In this document: piece by piece, positions 56,106 through 64,000 of the stretch | Layout of the letters: each line of letters starts with the position of its first letter | How positions within the stretch are numbered: position 1 is the first letter of the stretch | Assembly: GCF_014207425.1 (NCBI RefSeq) | Contig: NZ_JACHFF010000004.1 | Coordinates: 62,001 to 126,000, forward strand | Reading direction: 5' to 3' | DNA: 64,000 nucleotides | Origin: Jeotgalicoccus coquinae | GTDB lineage: Bacteria; Bacillota; Bacilli; Staphylococcales; Salinicoccaceae | Program-made: the position numbers and the translations under genes | Notes under the pieces: model-generated | Told to the model about the DNA's origin: nothing | Database searches by the model: none | Seen by the model: the letters and a program-made list of their open reading frames with translations, nothing else

Positions 56106-56139
56106 AAAAATCTGCATCTCAGTTGAGATGCAGATTTTT
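56106..56139. terminator. bidirectional terminator
   Basis: The arms AAAAATCTGCATCTC and GAGATGCAGATTTTT, with loop AGTT, lie directly after the methyltransferase stop and before the converging YitT stop. Confidence 0.95.
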
Positions 56140-56145
56140 AATATA

Positions 56146-57039
56146 TTAAATCAGATAGTTCCCGAGTACACTGTTTACATCGTGCACCACGACAAACGCC
56201 TGATCGTCATTCGCTTTAATAAGTCGTTTCAGACGGTTAAGCTGTGATTTATTAATAACAACAAACAATATGTCTTTTTCTTCTTTTGAATAATAACCGT
56301 GTCCGTCTAAAATCGTAACACCGCGATGTATTTTCGTATTGATTAAGTTCGCCAGGAGATCCGGGTCCCTTGAGATAATCGTAACTGCCTTTTTCGGGTT
56401 CATACCCTCTATAATAAAGTCCATAACCTTCGTTGCGATGTACAATGCAATAACTGTCAGAAGCACCTGTTCAAGTGACATTACCGTCAGTCCGATCGTA
56501 ATTACAATCAAGTCAAAGAACAATAATGCATATGAGACGTTGACGTCGAGAAACTTATTTGCCATTTTGGCCAGCAGTGTCGTTCCTGCTGTCGTTGAAC
56601 CGATACGGATAATTAAACCGATACCCATTCCGATGAACAGTCCGCCGAATACTGTATTGATTAAAATTTCATCAGTCTGTATCTGCCATGATTCCGTCAC
56701 CCATAAGGCAAGTGATGTCATCGGAATCGTAAATATTGTATACAGCATAGAGCGTCTGCCTAAAAATTTAAAGCCGACGATAAGTATGATGAAGTTCATA
56801 ATTAAGTTAGACAGTGCTGTCGGTATACCGTAGGCATAAAATAAAATAATCGAAATACCGATGAAGCCGCCCTCACCAAGGTTTCCTGCAATCATAAAGC
56901 TGTTTACACCGATAGCGAAGAGAAACGATCCTACGATGATGGTCAGAACGTTAATTAACGTCTGCACGGTAAATTGTGAGTTAAATGACAGTTTTATCTT
57001 TTCGAACCGGGTATTCTTTAAAGCTTTTCTGATTTTCAT
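56146..57039 (-). CDS. YitT family membrane protein
   Basis: This 297-residue protein has an N-terminal extension of about 25 residues, five membrane helices (FAIGVNSFMIAGNLGEGGFI is typical) and a C-terminal DUF2179 domain (GVTILDGHGYYSKEEKDILF, FVVVHDVNSVLG). The family's transport role is unknown. It is alone between a terminator and the amidohydrolase gene, with AAGGGGG upstream. Confidence 0.92.
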   Translation of the reverse strand: MKIRKALKNTRFEKIKLSFNSQFTVQTLINVLTIIVGSFLFAIGVNSFMIAGNLGEGGFIGISIILFYAYGIPTALSNLIMNFIILIVGFKFLGRRSMLYTIFTIPMTSLALWVTESWQIQTDEILINTVFGGLFIGMGIGLIIRIGSTTAGTTLLAKMANKFLDVNVSYALLFFDLIVITIGLTVMSLEQVLLTVIALYIATKVMDFIIEGMNPKKAVTIISRDPDLLANLINTKIHRGVTILDGHGYYSKEEKDILFVVINKSQLNRLKRLIKANDDQAFVVVHDVNSVLGNYLI

Positions 57040-57138
57040 GCATATCCCCCTTTGAGTGCTTGTACTTTTTCTATGTTATATTACTTTAACACATCTTTCA
57101 ACGCATGAAAAAAGCCGCCCTCTGGACAGCTTAATTCT

Positions 57139-58365
57139 TTATAATATATTCTTAAATATTTTACCATCTTTTGCGACGACTTTAATTTCGTCATTATTTT
57201 TAAGGATACCGATATCTTCCAGCGGATTGCTGTCAGTTAAAATAAAGTCCGCAATGTAATTTTCTTTAACAAGACCAAGGTCTTCTATCTCCATGCATTC
57301 AGCGGCATTCTTCGTAGAAATGACGATAGCATCCATCGGCGTTGCTCCCGATTCCACCATCAGTTCAAGTTCTCTCAGGTTCGTACCGTGTTTAAATACT
57401 CCTGCATCTGTACCCATTGCAATTTTCACGCCTGCATCATAGGCTTTTTTGAAACTCGCTTTATGGTCTTCCATGACTTCTTTTGATTTCTGCAGACCGA
57501 CTGCAGAAATTCCAAGTTCATCAGCAAATTCAATAACCGATACCGGTGCAAGCAGTGTCGGGACAAGATACGTTCCTTTTTCTATCATTCTCTCAATCAC
57601 TTCATCGTCTAAATAAATACCGTGTTCGATTGAATGAATGCCTGCTTTAACACAGTTCTTAATTCCTTCAAGTCCCTGTGCGTGCGCCATGACTTTCACA
57701 CCGTTTCTAAACTGTGCTTCTTCAACGATAACTTTTAATTCATCCAGTGAATACTGTGTAAACTGCGGGTGATCAGTCGGACTTGAAACACCGCCTGTCG
57801 CCATGACTTTAATAACATCAGCGCCGGCACGAAGCAGTTCGCGGGTTTTCTTGCGTACTTCTTCAACGCCGTCAGCAATCCCGTCCGGCATCCCTTCATA
57901 CGGTCTGACCAGTCCAAGATCGATACCTGAATAGTTATAGCCGTCACCGTGTCCCCCTGTAATTGACAGCGCGTTAATTGATACCTGCATACGCGGACCG
58001 GCAATGATATCGTCGTTGATTGCCTGTTTGAATCCAAGCGGGCTGCCGAGTGCATCTCTTACCGTTGTTACACCTGCATTAATTGTTCTTTCTGCATACT
58101 GAATTGCTTCATAAAAAAGATATGAAAATGGCGTTGCAACACGGTCTGACAGCGGTTTAAATTCTGTCGATAAGTGCACGTGTGTATCAATCATACCCGG
58201 CAGCATGTATTTCCCCTGACCGTCGATTACTTCTGCACCTTCTTCGTCTACAGAACTTCCAATCTGTGTAAAACGGCCGTCTTCAATAACGACCGTTACA
58301 TTTTTCTGAACGTCAGCACCGCTGCCGTCAATTAAATTTATATTTTTTACGATTAGTTTACTCAT
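57139..58365 (-). CDS. amidohydrolase family protein (imidazolonepropionase-like)
   Basis: This 408-residue protein has the metallo-amidohydrolase layout: MLPGMIDTHVHLSTEF (HxH), carboxylated Lys region DVIKVMATGG, then GVKVMAHAQG (His), HSIEHGIYLDDEVI (His) and MGTDAGVF (Asp). Such enzymes act on Xaa-Pro dipeptides, carbamates or lactams; the substrate is not clear. It follows a transporter-like gene by 18 bases, implying uptake and hydrolysis of one compound. Confidence 0.9.
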   Translation of the reverse strand: MSKLIVKNINLIDGSGADVQKNVTVVIEDGRFTQIGSSVDEEGAEVIDGQGKYMLPGMIDTHVHLSTEFKPLSDRVATPFSYLFYEAIQYAERTINAGVTTVRDALGSPLGFKQAINDDIIAGPRMQVSINALSITGGHGDGYNYSGIDLGLVRPYEGMPDGIADGVEEVRKKTRELLRAGADVIKVMATGGVSSPTDHPQFTQYSLDELKVIVEEAQFRNGVKVMAHAQGLEGIKNCVKAGIHSIEHGIYLDDEVIERMIEKGTYLVPTLLAPVSVIEFADELGISAVGLQKSKEVMEDHKASFKKAYDAGVKIAMGTDAGVFKHGTNLRELELMVESGATPMDAIVISTKNAAECMEIEDLGLVKENYIADFILTDSNPLEDIGILKNNDEIKVVAKDGKIFKNIL

Positions 58366-58383
58366 TATAAAATATCTCCTTTT

Positions 58384-59535
58384 CTATAACATTCCCATAA
58401 CAAATGATGCAATAACGACCGACGCGACTGTTACTGTGACGAATCCTCCGATAAGCATCGGTGTCACAATTTCATTAAAAACGCGTGTCTGATCGACCTT
58501 ATTGTCTGTTGTACTGCGCGATACTTCTTCACAAATAATGTAGTCTCCAGGGAAACCGACAAGTGCTGTCAGCGCAATCGGCATTCCTTTAAACGGATGC
58601 CAGCCCACTGCTTTTGACGCGATAAATCCACCAAGCGCAAGACCGCTGACACCGCAGACTAAAATTAACAGTACTGCCGGAATGTTATTCACAACGTCCT
58701 GCGGCGTAATGCCTCCCATTGTTCCGATAATCACGAAGATTAACGCAACCATCATAAAACTGAATGAGTTTGATTTCTCAAGCACACCTTGCGGAAACAG
58801 TCTTCCGTTCAGCATTAAAATACCAAACAGCAGACAGAACAGCGTAAAGTGTATGCCCGTCCACTCACTCAACACTGTAGCAATTGCCGCCAGTACGAAT
58901 ACTGTAAACAGTAATATGATATTGTTTTTTAACAGATTGAATCTTACAGGTTTTTCTTCTTCATTCTGAGCTTCGATTTCCTCAGCTGTCGCTTTTGTTG
59001 TACTGACAAAATGACCTGAGTAGCGTTTCAGGAAGAATGAAATTAACGGCATACCGATTGGTGTCTGGAATGCTGCAATCAGTACAGGGACAACAATTAA
59101 TGCGGTCATCCCTATTTCCGTTAACTTCTCAGTCGTAATCAGCAGTGCGACAACACCACCTGAAATCGGACCGACACCGCTCGCTGCAGTTTCGAAGTCA
59201 AACACTGCAGGGACGATTAACAGAACTAAAGCCAGTGCACCAAGTAATCCGCTGAGCGAAATAACTACTGCTCTCCACTGCTTTTTCAATATACTTAAAG
59301 GCATTAATGTCCCCATATGTATAATAAGCGGCCCGATTAATAAAGCACCAAGTGCAGGCAGCGTAGATAATTCCAAAATATTCTCAGGGAAAATCCCTGT
59401 CCATGTTAATAATAAGAAGCCGACCATTGCTGTCATCAGCATCGGTATCCGCGCTCTCGAATAAATCGAAATCACTTCACCAAGTGCCAGTAACGCGAAC
59501 AGCATGACAGTTGCCACTATTGGTTGTTCAATCAT
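58384..59535 (-). CDS. putative multi-pass transporter linked to the amidohydrolase
   Basis: This 383-residue protein has about 11 membrane helices, a short charged loop (about residues 188-205, TKATAEEIEAQNEEEKP) and twofold-looking halves. Segments such as GPISGGVVALLITTEKLTEI and GFPGDYIICEEVSRST are conserved-looking but I do not recognise the family with certainty. The start MIEQPIV follows GAGGGGGA. By context it may import the amidohydrolase substrate. Confidence 0.7.
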   Translation of the reverse strand: MIEQPIVATVMLFALLALGEVISIYSRARIPMLMTAMVGFLLLTWTGIFPENILELSTLPALGALLIGPLIIHMGTLMPLSILKKQWRAVVISLSGLLGALALVLLIVPAVFDFETAASGVGPISGGVVALLITTEKLTEIGMTALIVVPVLIAAFQTPIGMPLISFFLKRYSGHFVSTTKATAEEIEAQNEEEKPVRFNLLKNNIILLFTVFVLAAIATVLSEWTGIHFTLFCLLFGILMLNGRLFPQGVLEKSNSFSFMMVALIFVIIGTMGGITPQDVVNNIPAVLLILVCGVSGLALGGFIASKAVGWHPFKGMPIALTALVGFPGDYIICEEVSRSTTDNKVDQTRVFNEIVTPMLIGGFVTVTVASVVIASFVMGML

Positions 59536-59628
59536 ATTGATTTCCCCCTCTAAGGTAATGTTTGAATTATACGACAATTCAAACAATATTTAAATATGAT
59601 TACGTTTACATAGTGGGAATTTTCTGAC

Positions 59629-60816
59629 TTAACTGCTCTTACTGTCTATTGTACGCTTAAATTTTTTAATCATTTCTTTAAATTCTATGAACTCGTCCTG
59701 CGACATTTCCCGGCTGTCATAACGGTAACGCTTATACCGTTCCAGCATTACTTTGTTTACGCCGTGCCCAAGATTCAGTCTCCCTGCCCACTCATCAATA
59801 GTTTCACCGTGATAGCGTCCGAGATCTCTTTCAGCCAGCCATTTTTCAAACATATAATACTGCTTTCTCACTCTGCTGTCCGGCGCTGATACACCTGAAT
59901 TTTTTCTTTTTTCAGATGTACTTTCCGCTACAGTTGTTTTATAAGTCTGGTCTTCAGCACTTACTTTTCCGGGACGGCTTCGTTTCTTAAAGTACATAAT
60001 TAAAAACACCGCAATACCGGCTGCTGCAAGCACGGCTAAAATAGTCATAACAGGCACTTCACTGACCGCAGCTGTACTTTCAAACGTGTCGTTTACTGCA
60101 TCACCGTCGTCATTCACTTCCATCTGCTCCTGTTCCATATCAGGGAACTTGAATTCCACAGTCTCTAAAAATGAGAAGAATGGTCTCAGCATCATGATAA
60201 AGCCGTTAAGCAGAAAGATAAATATCGTCTGCACTGCGAATACAACGTATTTATAAACGCCTGTAAATAATGTTGCCGCACTAAGAAGAAGAACTGTTGC
60301 CAGTACAAATATTCTCGCTCGCGGGAACACACCATAGCCGCTCCCGGTCATCAGTATAATTATTCTGCCGGGAAAGTAAAAGACAAACATACCCAGGGAG
60401 ATTAAATGAATGAGCAGCTGATTCGTCTGCAATACAGGTGAGTTTATCATGTTAATAATTATAAGAAGGACAAACATAATGACCAGCATCTTGTCGTTAT
60501 AATGATTATTTATATTGTCGTGCAGCTGTTCAAGTGTCCAGACTGCAAATCCTGTAACTAAAAATGCAGTCAGCCAGTATGATCCGGTCGCCATTAACAT
60601 AACGATTCCAATCGGCACGAGAATATATACAGCTGACAAACTGAATCTGTCTGCAATAAAATGACTTAAAGCAAGCATCACGATTAAGACAATAATCAGC
60701 GGTAAAAGATAACTGCTGCCTGATGAAGTGTTATGAATATTAATCAGAACACCGATGAACACCGGCACAAACATTTCCACGATAAAGTAAAAAACAAACA
60801 TCGAATAGTACTTCAT
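59629..60816 (-). CDS. membrane protein with C-terminal DUF4129-like domain
   Basis: This protein of about 395 residues has ten or so membrane helices in the first 200 residues. A Glu/Asp-rich loop and one further helix (about 262-280) follow, then a cytoplasmic tail KWLAERDLGRYHGETIDEWA typical of the domain found at the end of MoxR/DUF58-linked transglutaminase operons. No transglutaminase core is present. The start at 60816 is chosen for spacing to GGGGGA; 60825 is possible. It is the third gene of the MoxR operon. Confidence 0.72.
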   Translation of the reverse strand: MKYYSMFVFYFIVEMFVPVFIGVLINIHNTSSGSSYLLPLIIVLIVMLALSHFIADRFSLSAVYILVPIGIVMLMATGSYWLTAFLVTGFAVWTLEQLHDNINNHYNDKMLVIMFVLLIIINMINSPVLQTNQLLIHLISLGMFVFYFPGRIIILMTGSGYGVFPRARIFVLATVLLLSAATLFTGVYKYVVFAVQTIFIFLLNGFIMMLRPFFSFLETVEFKFPDMEQEQMEVNDDGDAVNDTFESTAAVSEVPVMTILAVLAAAGIAVFLIMYFKKRSRPGKVSAEDQTYKTTVAESTSEKRKNSGVSAPDSRVRKQYYMFEKWLAERDLGRYHGETIDEWAGRLNLGHGVNKVMLERYKRYRYDSREMSQDEFIEFKEMIKKFKRTIDSKSS

Positions 60817-60821
60817 CTTAT

Positions 60822-62030
60822 TCATTCCCCCACCGCCCTGACTGTACCTGAACTTTTCCCGTATCTTTCAAGTCCATTATCATTAAGCTGGTAAATCGTA
60901 ATACCCCGGTGCAGAAAGTACTCGAGTTCCCTGTCGATCAGTTCGTCCGTTTCTCCTGTAACAATAATATGGGACGGTACTTTTTCGTACAGTCTCACGT
61001 GATTTAAAAACCGTTCAAATGCAATCGTAAAAGTAACGGTTTTAATTTTTGCGAGTGCTTCAAGCACCGGTCTGTAGCTTCTGAGTCCGTTCAGTTCATC
61101 GATTCTGAAATAACTGCCTTCATCAAAAGTTTTCATGTTTGCAATCAGACTGTACGTAATGTCTTCTTTTGCGATTTCTCCTGTCAAAAAGCTGAGCTTC
61201 TCAAATATCCGTTCAATATTTCCCGGCGGAGCAAAAACTGATTCCGAGCGCAGATTAATAAGTATAAGCCATTCTGTATAGGTTGTTTTCTCGTAAATTT
61301 TAGACTGCAGATTTCCTATTCTGGCCGACTGTTTCCAGTTAATATCCCGGAATGTATCCATCTCCATATATTCCCGGTTGCCGAGTGTTAAGAGCGGATC
61401 ATTGTACAGCGATTCATTATTTTTAAACAGGCCCTGAGCTATTTTGAATTTAATCGCTTCATTATGAACAGCATACTTATCGGGATAAATCATAATTTCA
61501 TGCCTGGCAGGACCGACCTGTCTTAAATCCATATGCCCGAATCCGAATATCCGCGGAATTCTGATACGGCTGTCGACGATATAACTCACGCCGCGTCTTG
61601 CTGCTGTATAGGGAATTTCAATCACAGTTTCTTTTTTCGGCAGTACTGTAAAAACAGCAGTCGTTTCTGTCTGCTGACGGATTTTCAGCGCCTGATCGTT
61701 GATAAATCTAATATCATTTCCAGCTGTCACTGTTAGGGACGCACTCAATACCGGCATGATACCTTTTTGAGCAATACGTATTTTCAGCACTCCGGACTCA
61801 CCTTTATAATGCCTGACTTCATCATTAATAATATCGATATGCAGATGCTTCATAACATTCCGTTCATACAGTCTGTTCAGCATTATGCATGCCAGCACAA
61901 TACCCAGCATAAAGACGATATAAATATTTAATGTCGCTGCGTAAAAGATATCAAAAATAATCAGCACTGATGTAATTACCATAAAAAGTGAAGCTGTCTG
62001 CGTTTCACTGAAGTCGTATTTATACCTCAT
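60822..62030 (-). CDS. DUF58 domain-containing protein
   Basis: This 402-residue protein has two N-terminal membrane helices (about 12-52), a beta-rich region and a DUF58 (von Willebrand A-like) domain with REYMEMDTFRDINWKQSARI, the family signature. Such proteins act with MoxR ATPases as chaperone or assembly systems at the membrane. It overlaps the MoxR gene end by 11 bases and its stop overlaps the next start. Confidence 0.92.
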   Translation of the reverse strand: MRYKYDFSETQTASLFMVITSVLIIFDIFYAATLNIYIVFMLGIVLACIMLNRLYERNVMKHLHIDIINDEVRHYKGESGVLKIRIAQKGIMPVLSASLTVTAGNDIRFINDQALKIRQQTETTAVFTVLPKKETVIEIPYTAARRGVSYIVDSRIRIPRIFGFGHMDLRQVGPARHEIMIYPDKYAVHNEAIKFKIAQGLFKNNESLYNDPLLTLGNREYMEMDTFRDINWKQSARIGNLQSKIYEKTTYTEWLILINLRSESVFAPPGNIERIFEKLSFLTGEIAKEDITYSLIANMKTFDEGSYFRIDELNGLRSYRPVLEALAKIKTVTFTIAFERFLNHVRLYEKVPSHIIVTGETDELIDRELEYFLHRGITIYQLNDNGLERYGKSSGTVRAVGE

Positions 62031-62976
62031 CCCGGCTCACTCCAAATTCAACCGGCACAGCCGTTGCATTTAAAATCTCCTCTATCAGTGCCTGTTCCGT
62101 CGTAAGTGTCATTCCTTCTATATTAAGTACAATCCGGTGTGCGAGCACATACGGTGCAATATACTTCACGTCTTCGGGCGTGACGTAGTCACGGTTATTA
62201 ATCAGCGCAACTCCCATTGCCGCGCGCATTAATCCGAGTGCGCCTCTCGGAGACACACCAAGCACAGCATGTTTATGCTCTCTCGTTTTTTGAACAATAT
62301 CTATTATGTATTCCTTGACCGTATCATTAATACGAATATCAGCCGCCTGTTCCCTGAGTGCCATAATTTCAGCACGTGTAAATACAGGGTTTACTTCAAT
62401 GTTCTTTTTCTCTTTATGTACATCAAGCATTTTCAGTTCTTCTTCCCGTTTCGGATAACCGAGTGTTATCTTCATTAAAAAGCGGTCCATCTGCGCTTCA
62501 GGCAGGTCAAAAGTCCCCTGTCTCGATTCAATCGGGTTCTGCGTTGCCAGCACGATAAATAAATCATCGAGTTTTACCCGCTCCCCGTCTATCGTCACCT
62601 GACGTTCTTCCATCACTTCCAGCAGCGCCGACTGCGTTCTCGGTGTTGCCCTGTTAATTTCATCGGCAAGCAGAATATTAGTTTTGACCGGTCCCATTCT
62701 CAGATCAAAACTCTGCGTTTTTAGATTATACATATTCATTCCTGTAATATCCGTCGGCAGCACATCAGGTGTGAACTGAATACGTGAGAAATCCCCGTCC
62801 ACCGTTCCGGCCACAGCTTTTGACAATACCGTTTTCCCCGTTCCCGGCACACTGTCAAACAATATATGACCTTCCTGAATCAGGCTGATAAACACCAGTT
62901 CCATCACTTTATCCTGCCCGATAATTACTTTCCCTATTTCTTCTTTGAACTGCTTAAGTTTTTCTGCCGCTGTCAT
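62020..62976 (-). CDS. MoxR family AAA+ ATPase
   Basis: This 318-residue ATPase has Walker A VPGTGKTVLSKA (about 43-54), Walker B NILLADEINRATPRTQSALL, sensor IVLATQNPIESRQGTFDLPE and the arginine-finger region GVSPRGALGLMRAA. It probably remodels a membrane-associated partner with the DUF58 protein. It heads the operon MoxR-DUF58-membrane protein; GGGGGA lies upstream of the ATG. Confidence 0.96.
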   Translation of the reverse strand: MTAAEKLKQFKEEIGKVIIGQDKVMELVFISLIQEGHILFDSVPGTGKTVLSKAVAGTVDGDFSRIQFTPDVLPTDITGMNMYNLKTQSFDLRMGPVKTNILLADEINRATPRTQSALLEVMEERQVTIDGERVKLDDLFIVLATQNPIESRQGTFDLPEAQMDRFLMKITLGYPKREEELKMLDVHKEKKNIEVNPVFTRAEIMALREQAADIRINDTVKEYIIDIVQKTREHKHAVLGVSPRGALGLMRAAMGVALINNRDYVTPEDVKYIAPYVLAHRIVLNIEGMTLTTEQALIEEILNATAVPVEFGVSRDEV

Positions 62977-63037
62977 TCAAAATCCCCCTTGTTTCGTATA
63001 AGTTTTCTTAATTATAACAATATTTGAACAAAATAAA

Positions 63038-63073
63038 AAAGCACCGAGTAAGGGAGGTCAAACTCGGTGCTTT
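63038..63073 (-). terminator. terminator of the MetQ gene pair
   Basis: The 12-bp stem AAAGCACCGAGT/ACTCGGTGCTTT has a 12-base loop and a T tract on the minus strand, ten bases after the stop. Confidence 0.88.
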
Positions 63074-63082
63074 CATTAAAAA

Positions 63083-63913
63083 TTACTCTGCAGGCTGACC
63101 AGGTTCAAACGCCGGTGTAAACATCTCATTTTCAGCTTCTTCCATTAACAGGTCGTAAACTTCCTGAGATGCCAGCGCGCGTTTTGCCGCCTGCATTTTA
63201 GGACTATCTGCTTTGCCTTCACGCGTTACCAGCTGGAAGGCAAATCTTTTCTCGTCTTCATCTTCAAGCAGAATTGCATCTTTCGGATACAGCCCTATAT
63301 TCGCAATTAAGTTCGGATGTTCAAACACCAGTTCAACACCATCCTCGTATGCCGCTGTTAAGTTGAACAGATCGACAGGTGTAAACTGGAGGTCTTTCGG
63401 ATTTTCCACAATATCCGATACTGCTGCATCGATTCCTGTGTCTTCAGCCAGTGTGATCAGTCCGGCACTGTCCAGAATCAGCAGTGCGCGCGCTTCATTC
63501 GGCGGATCACTTGGAATCGCAACCTCCGCTCCCTGTTCTATTTCATCGATTGAATCATAGACAGGTGAGTAAAAACCTACATTTGAAATATATGCCGGCT
63601 GTATTGCAACAAGATCAGCTCCTGCTTCTTCATTAAATCCTTCCATATACAGTTCATGCTGTGACAGACTGCCGTCAACTTCATCATTAAATGTCGCTTC
63701 ATTGTATTGGATATTATCGTTAACCGGGAGCAGTTCCATCGTATATGGTTCTTCAATCACTTCCGCTGCAACCTCTACCATCGATGTCAGCGGTTCTGAC
63801 TGAGATGCAATAATAATGTGTGTATCTTCTTCAGCCGCTGTACTCTCATCTTTATTTCCGCATCCTGCAAGCATCATTACCACAATAAGAAAGAAAGGTA
63901 AAAATTTCTTCAT
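63083..63913 (-). CDS. MetQ/NlpA-family methionine-binding lipoprotein
   Basis: This 276-residue lipoprotein (lipobox LAGC, Cys18) has the NlpA fold: YNEATFNDEVDGSLSQHELY, AEVAIPSDPPNEARALLIL, SAGLITLAE and QLVTREGKADSPKMQA. It should bind D- or L-methionine for a MetNIQ importer. It starts at ATG 63913-63911, overlapping the TAA of a second MetQ-like gene upstream (TAATG), so the two are translated together. Confidence 0.93.
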   Translation of the reverse strand: MKKFLPFFLIVVMMLAGCGNKDESTAAEEDTHIIIASQSEPLTSMVEVAAEVIEEPYTMELLPVNDNIQYNEATFNDEVDGSLSQHELYMEGFNEEAGADLVAIQPAYISNVGFYSPVYDSIDEIEQGAEVAIPSDPPNEARALLILDSAGLITLAEDTGIDAAVSDIVENPKDLQFTPVDLFNLTAAYEDGVELVFEHPNLIANIGLYPKDAILLEDEDEKRFAFQLVTREGKADSPKMQAAKRALASQEVYDLLMEEAENEMFTPAFEPGQPAE

Positions 63914-64000
63914 TATTCTTCACCAGGTTCAAATGAAGGCTCAAGGTGCCCCTTGCCGGAAAGTTCATCGAGGAAATCGTAAACTTCCCGGGAAGTAAAT
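63913..64000 (-). CDS. second MetQ/NlpA-like lipoprotein (partial, 5' end outside window)
   Basis: Only the last 28 codons are present: FTSREVYDFLDELSGKG, then HLEPSFEPGEE and stop. The same end in the downstream paralogue reads LASQEVYDLLMEEAENE then FTPAFEPGQPAE, so the two proteins are tandem copies. MetN and MetI would be expected further upstream, outside the window. Confidence 0.75.
   Translation of the reverse strand, partial: FTSREVYDFLDELSGKGHLEPSFEPGEE

Noticed and set aside
57103-57126. Terminator after the amidohydrolase gene
   Set aside because: Only a broken short stem (AAGC/GCTT with mismatched interior) before a T run; too weak to call with confidence.

Overview
This window carries a chromosomal segment from a low-GC Gram-positive coccus of the family Staphylococcaceae. 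The order gatC-camS-ligA-pcrA-pcrB near purB is the one I know from Staphylococcus. The predicted proteins look more like the Jeotgalicoccus/Salinicoccus/Nosocomiicoccus side of the family than Staphylococcus proper, but that genus-level placement is inference. The window is almost fully coding, with no rRNA, tRNA, insertion sequence, prophage or CRISPR array recognised. No gene-free stretch exceeds 300 bases; the longest, about 240 bases at 16028-16268, holds a palindrome and a Zur-controlled promoter.

Layout. 1-6322 (minus): pcrB-pcrA-ligA-camS, then the start of gatC. 6500-11605 (minus): a tightly packed pncB-nadE-yebE-yebG-purB-VanY-type peptidase operon. 11791-17231: ppaC, a three-copy 41-bp tandem repeat, a NERD protein, an SOS-controlled lone YolD-like gene, folD, rpmG and a Zur-controlled zinc-binding lipoprotein. 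17270-28685: small-molecule and envelope genes, namely Nudix hydrolase, Fe-alcohol dehydrogenase, CapA/M23/siderophore-type binding protein operon, VanZ, and ABC exporters. 28739-33801: pcp-nagB, a DUF418 membrane protein with a translationally coupled 34-codon ORF, and a divergent OmpR/HK two-component system, all around four exact 11-bp direct repeats. 33843-35417: an orphan peptide-binding lipoprotein.

35522-45091 (minus) is the purine operon purEK-purLFMNHD behind two PurBoxes. The genes purC, purS and purQ expected between purK and purL are missing, and a short in-frame tail resembling the end of PurC remains just upstream of purL. 45243-51504 (minus) is the 5-oxoprolinase operon pxpB-pxpC-accB-accC-pxpA-ycsG-ycsI. 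52117-56105 (plus) is a compact set of phospholipid-type enzymes (CDP-alcohol phosphatidyltransferase, phosphatidate cytidylyltransferase, lysophosphatidate acyltransferase, VTT/DedA-like protein) flanked by an acetyltransferase and a methyltransferase. 56146-64000 (minus) holds YitT, an amidohydrolase with a putative transporter, a MoxR/DUF58/membrane-protein operon, and two tandem MetQ-type lipoproteins, the second cut by the window edge.

How it fits together. Pyroglutamyl peptidase (pcp) and a D-glutamate-cyclase-like protein (ycsI) could feed 5-oxoproline to the Pxp complex. The purine genes share PurR-type control. The most unusual points are the gap in the purine operon, the 11-bp repeat array with its associated 34-codon ORF, the phospholipid-type gene set with Asn at two metal-ligand positions, and the lone SOS-regulated YolD gene.
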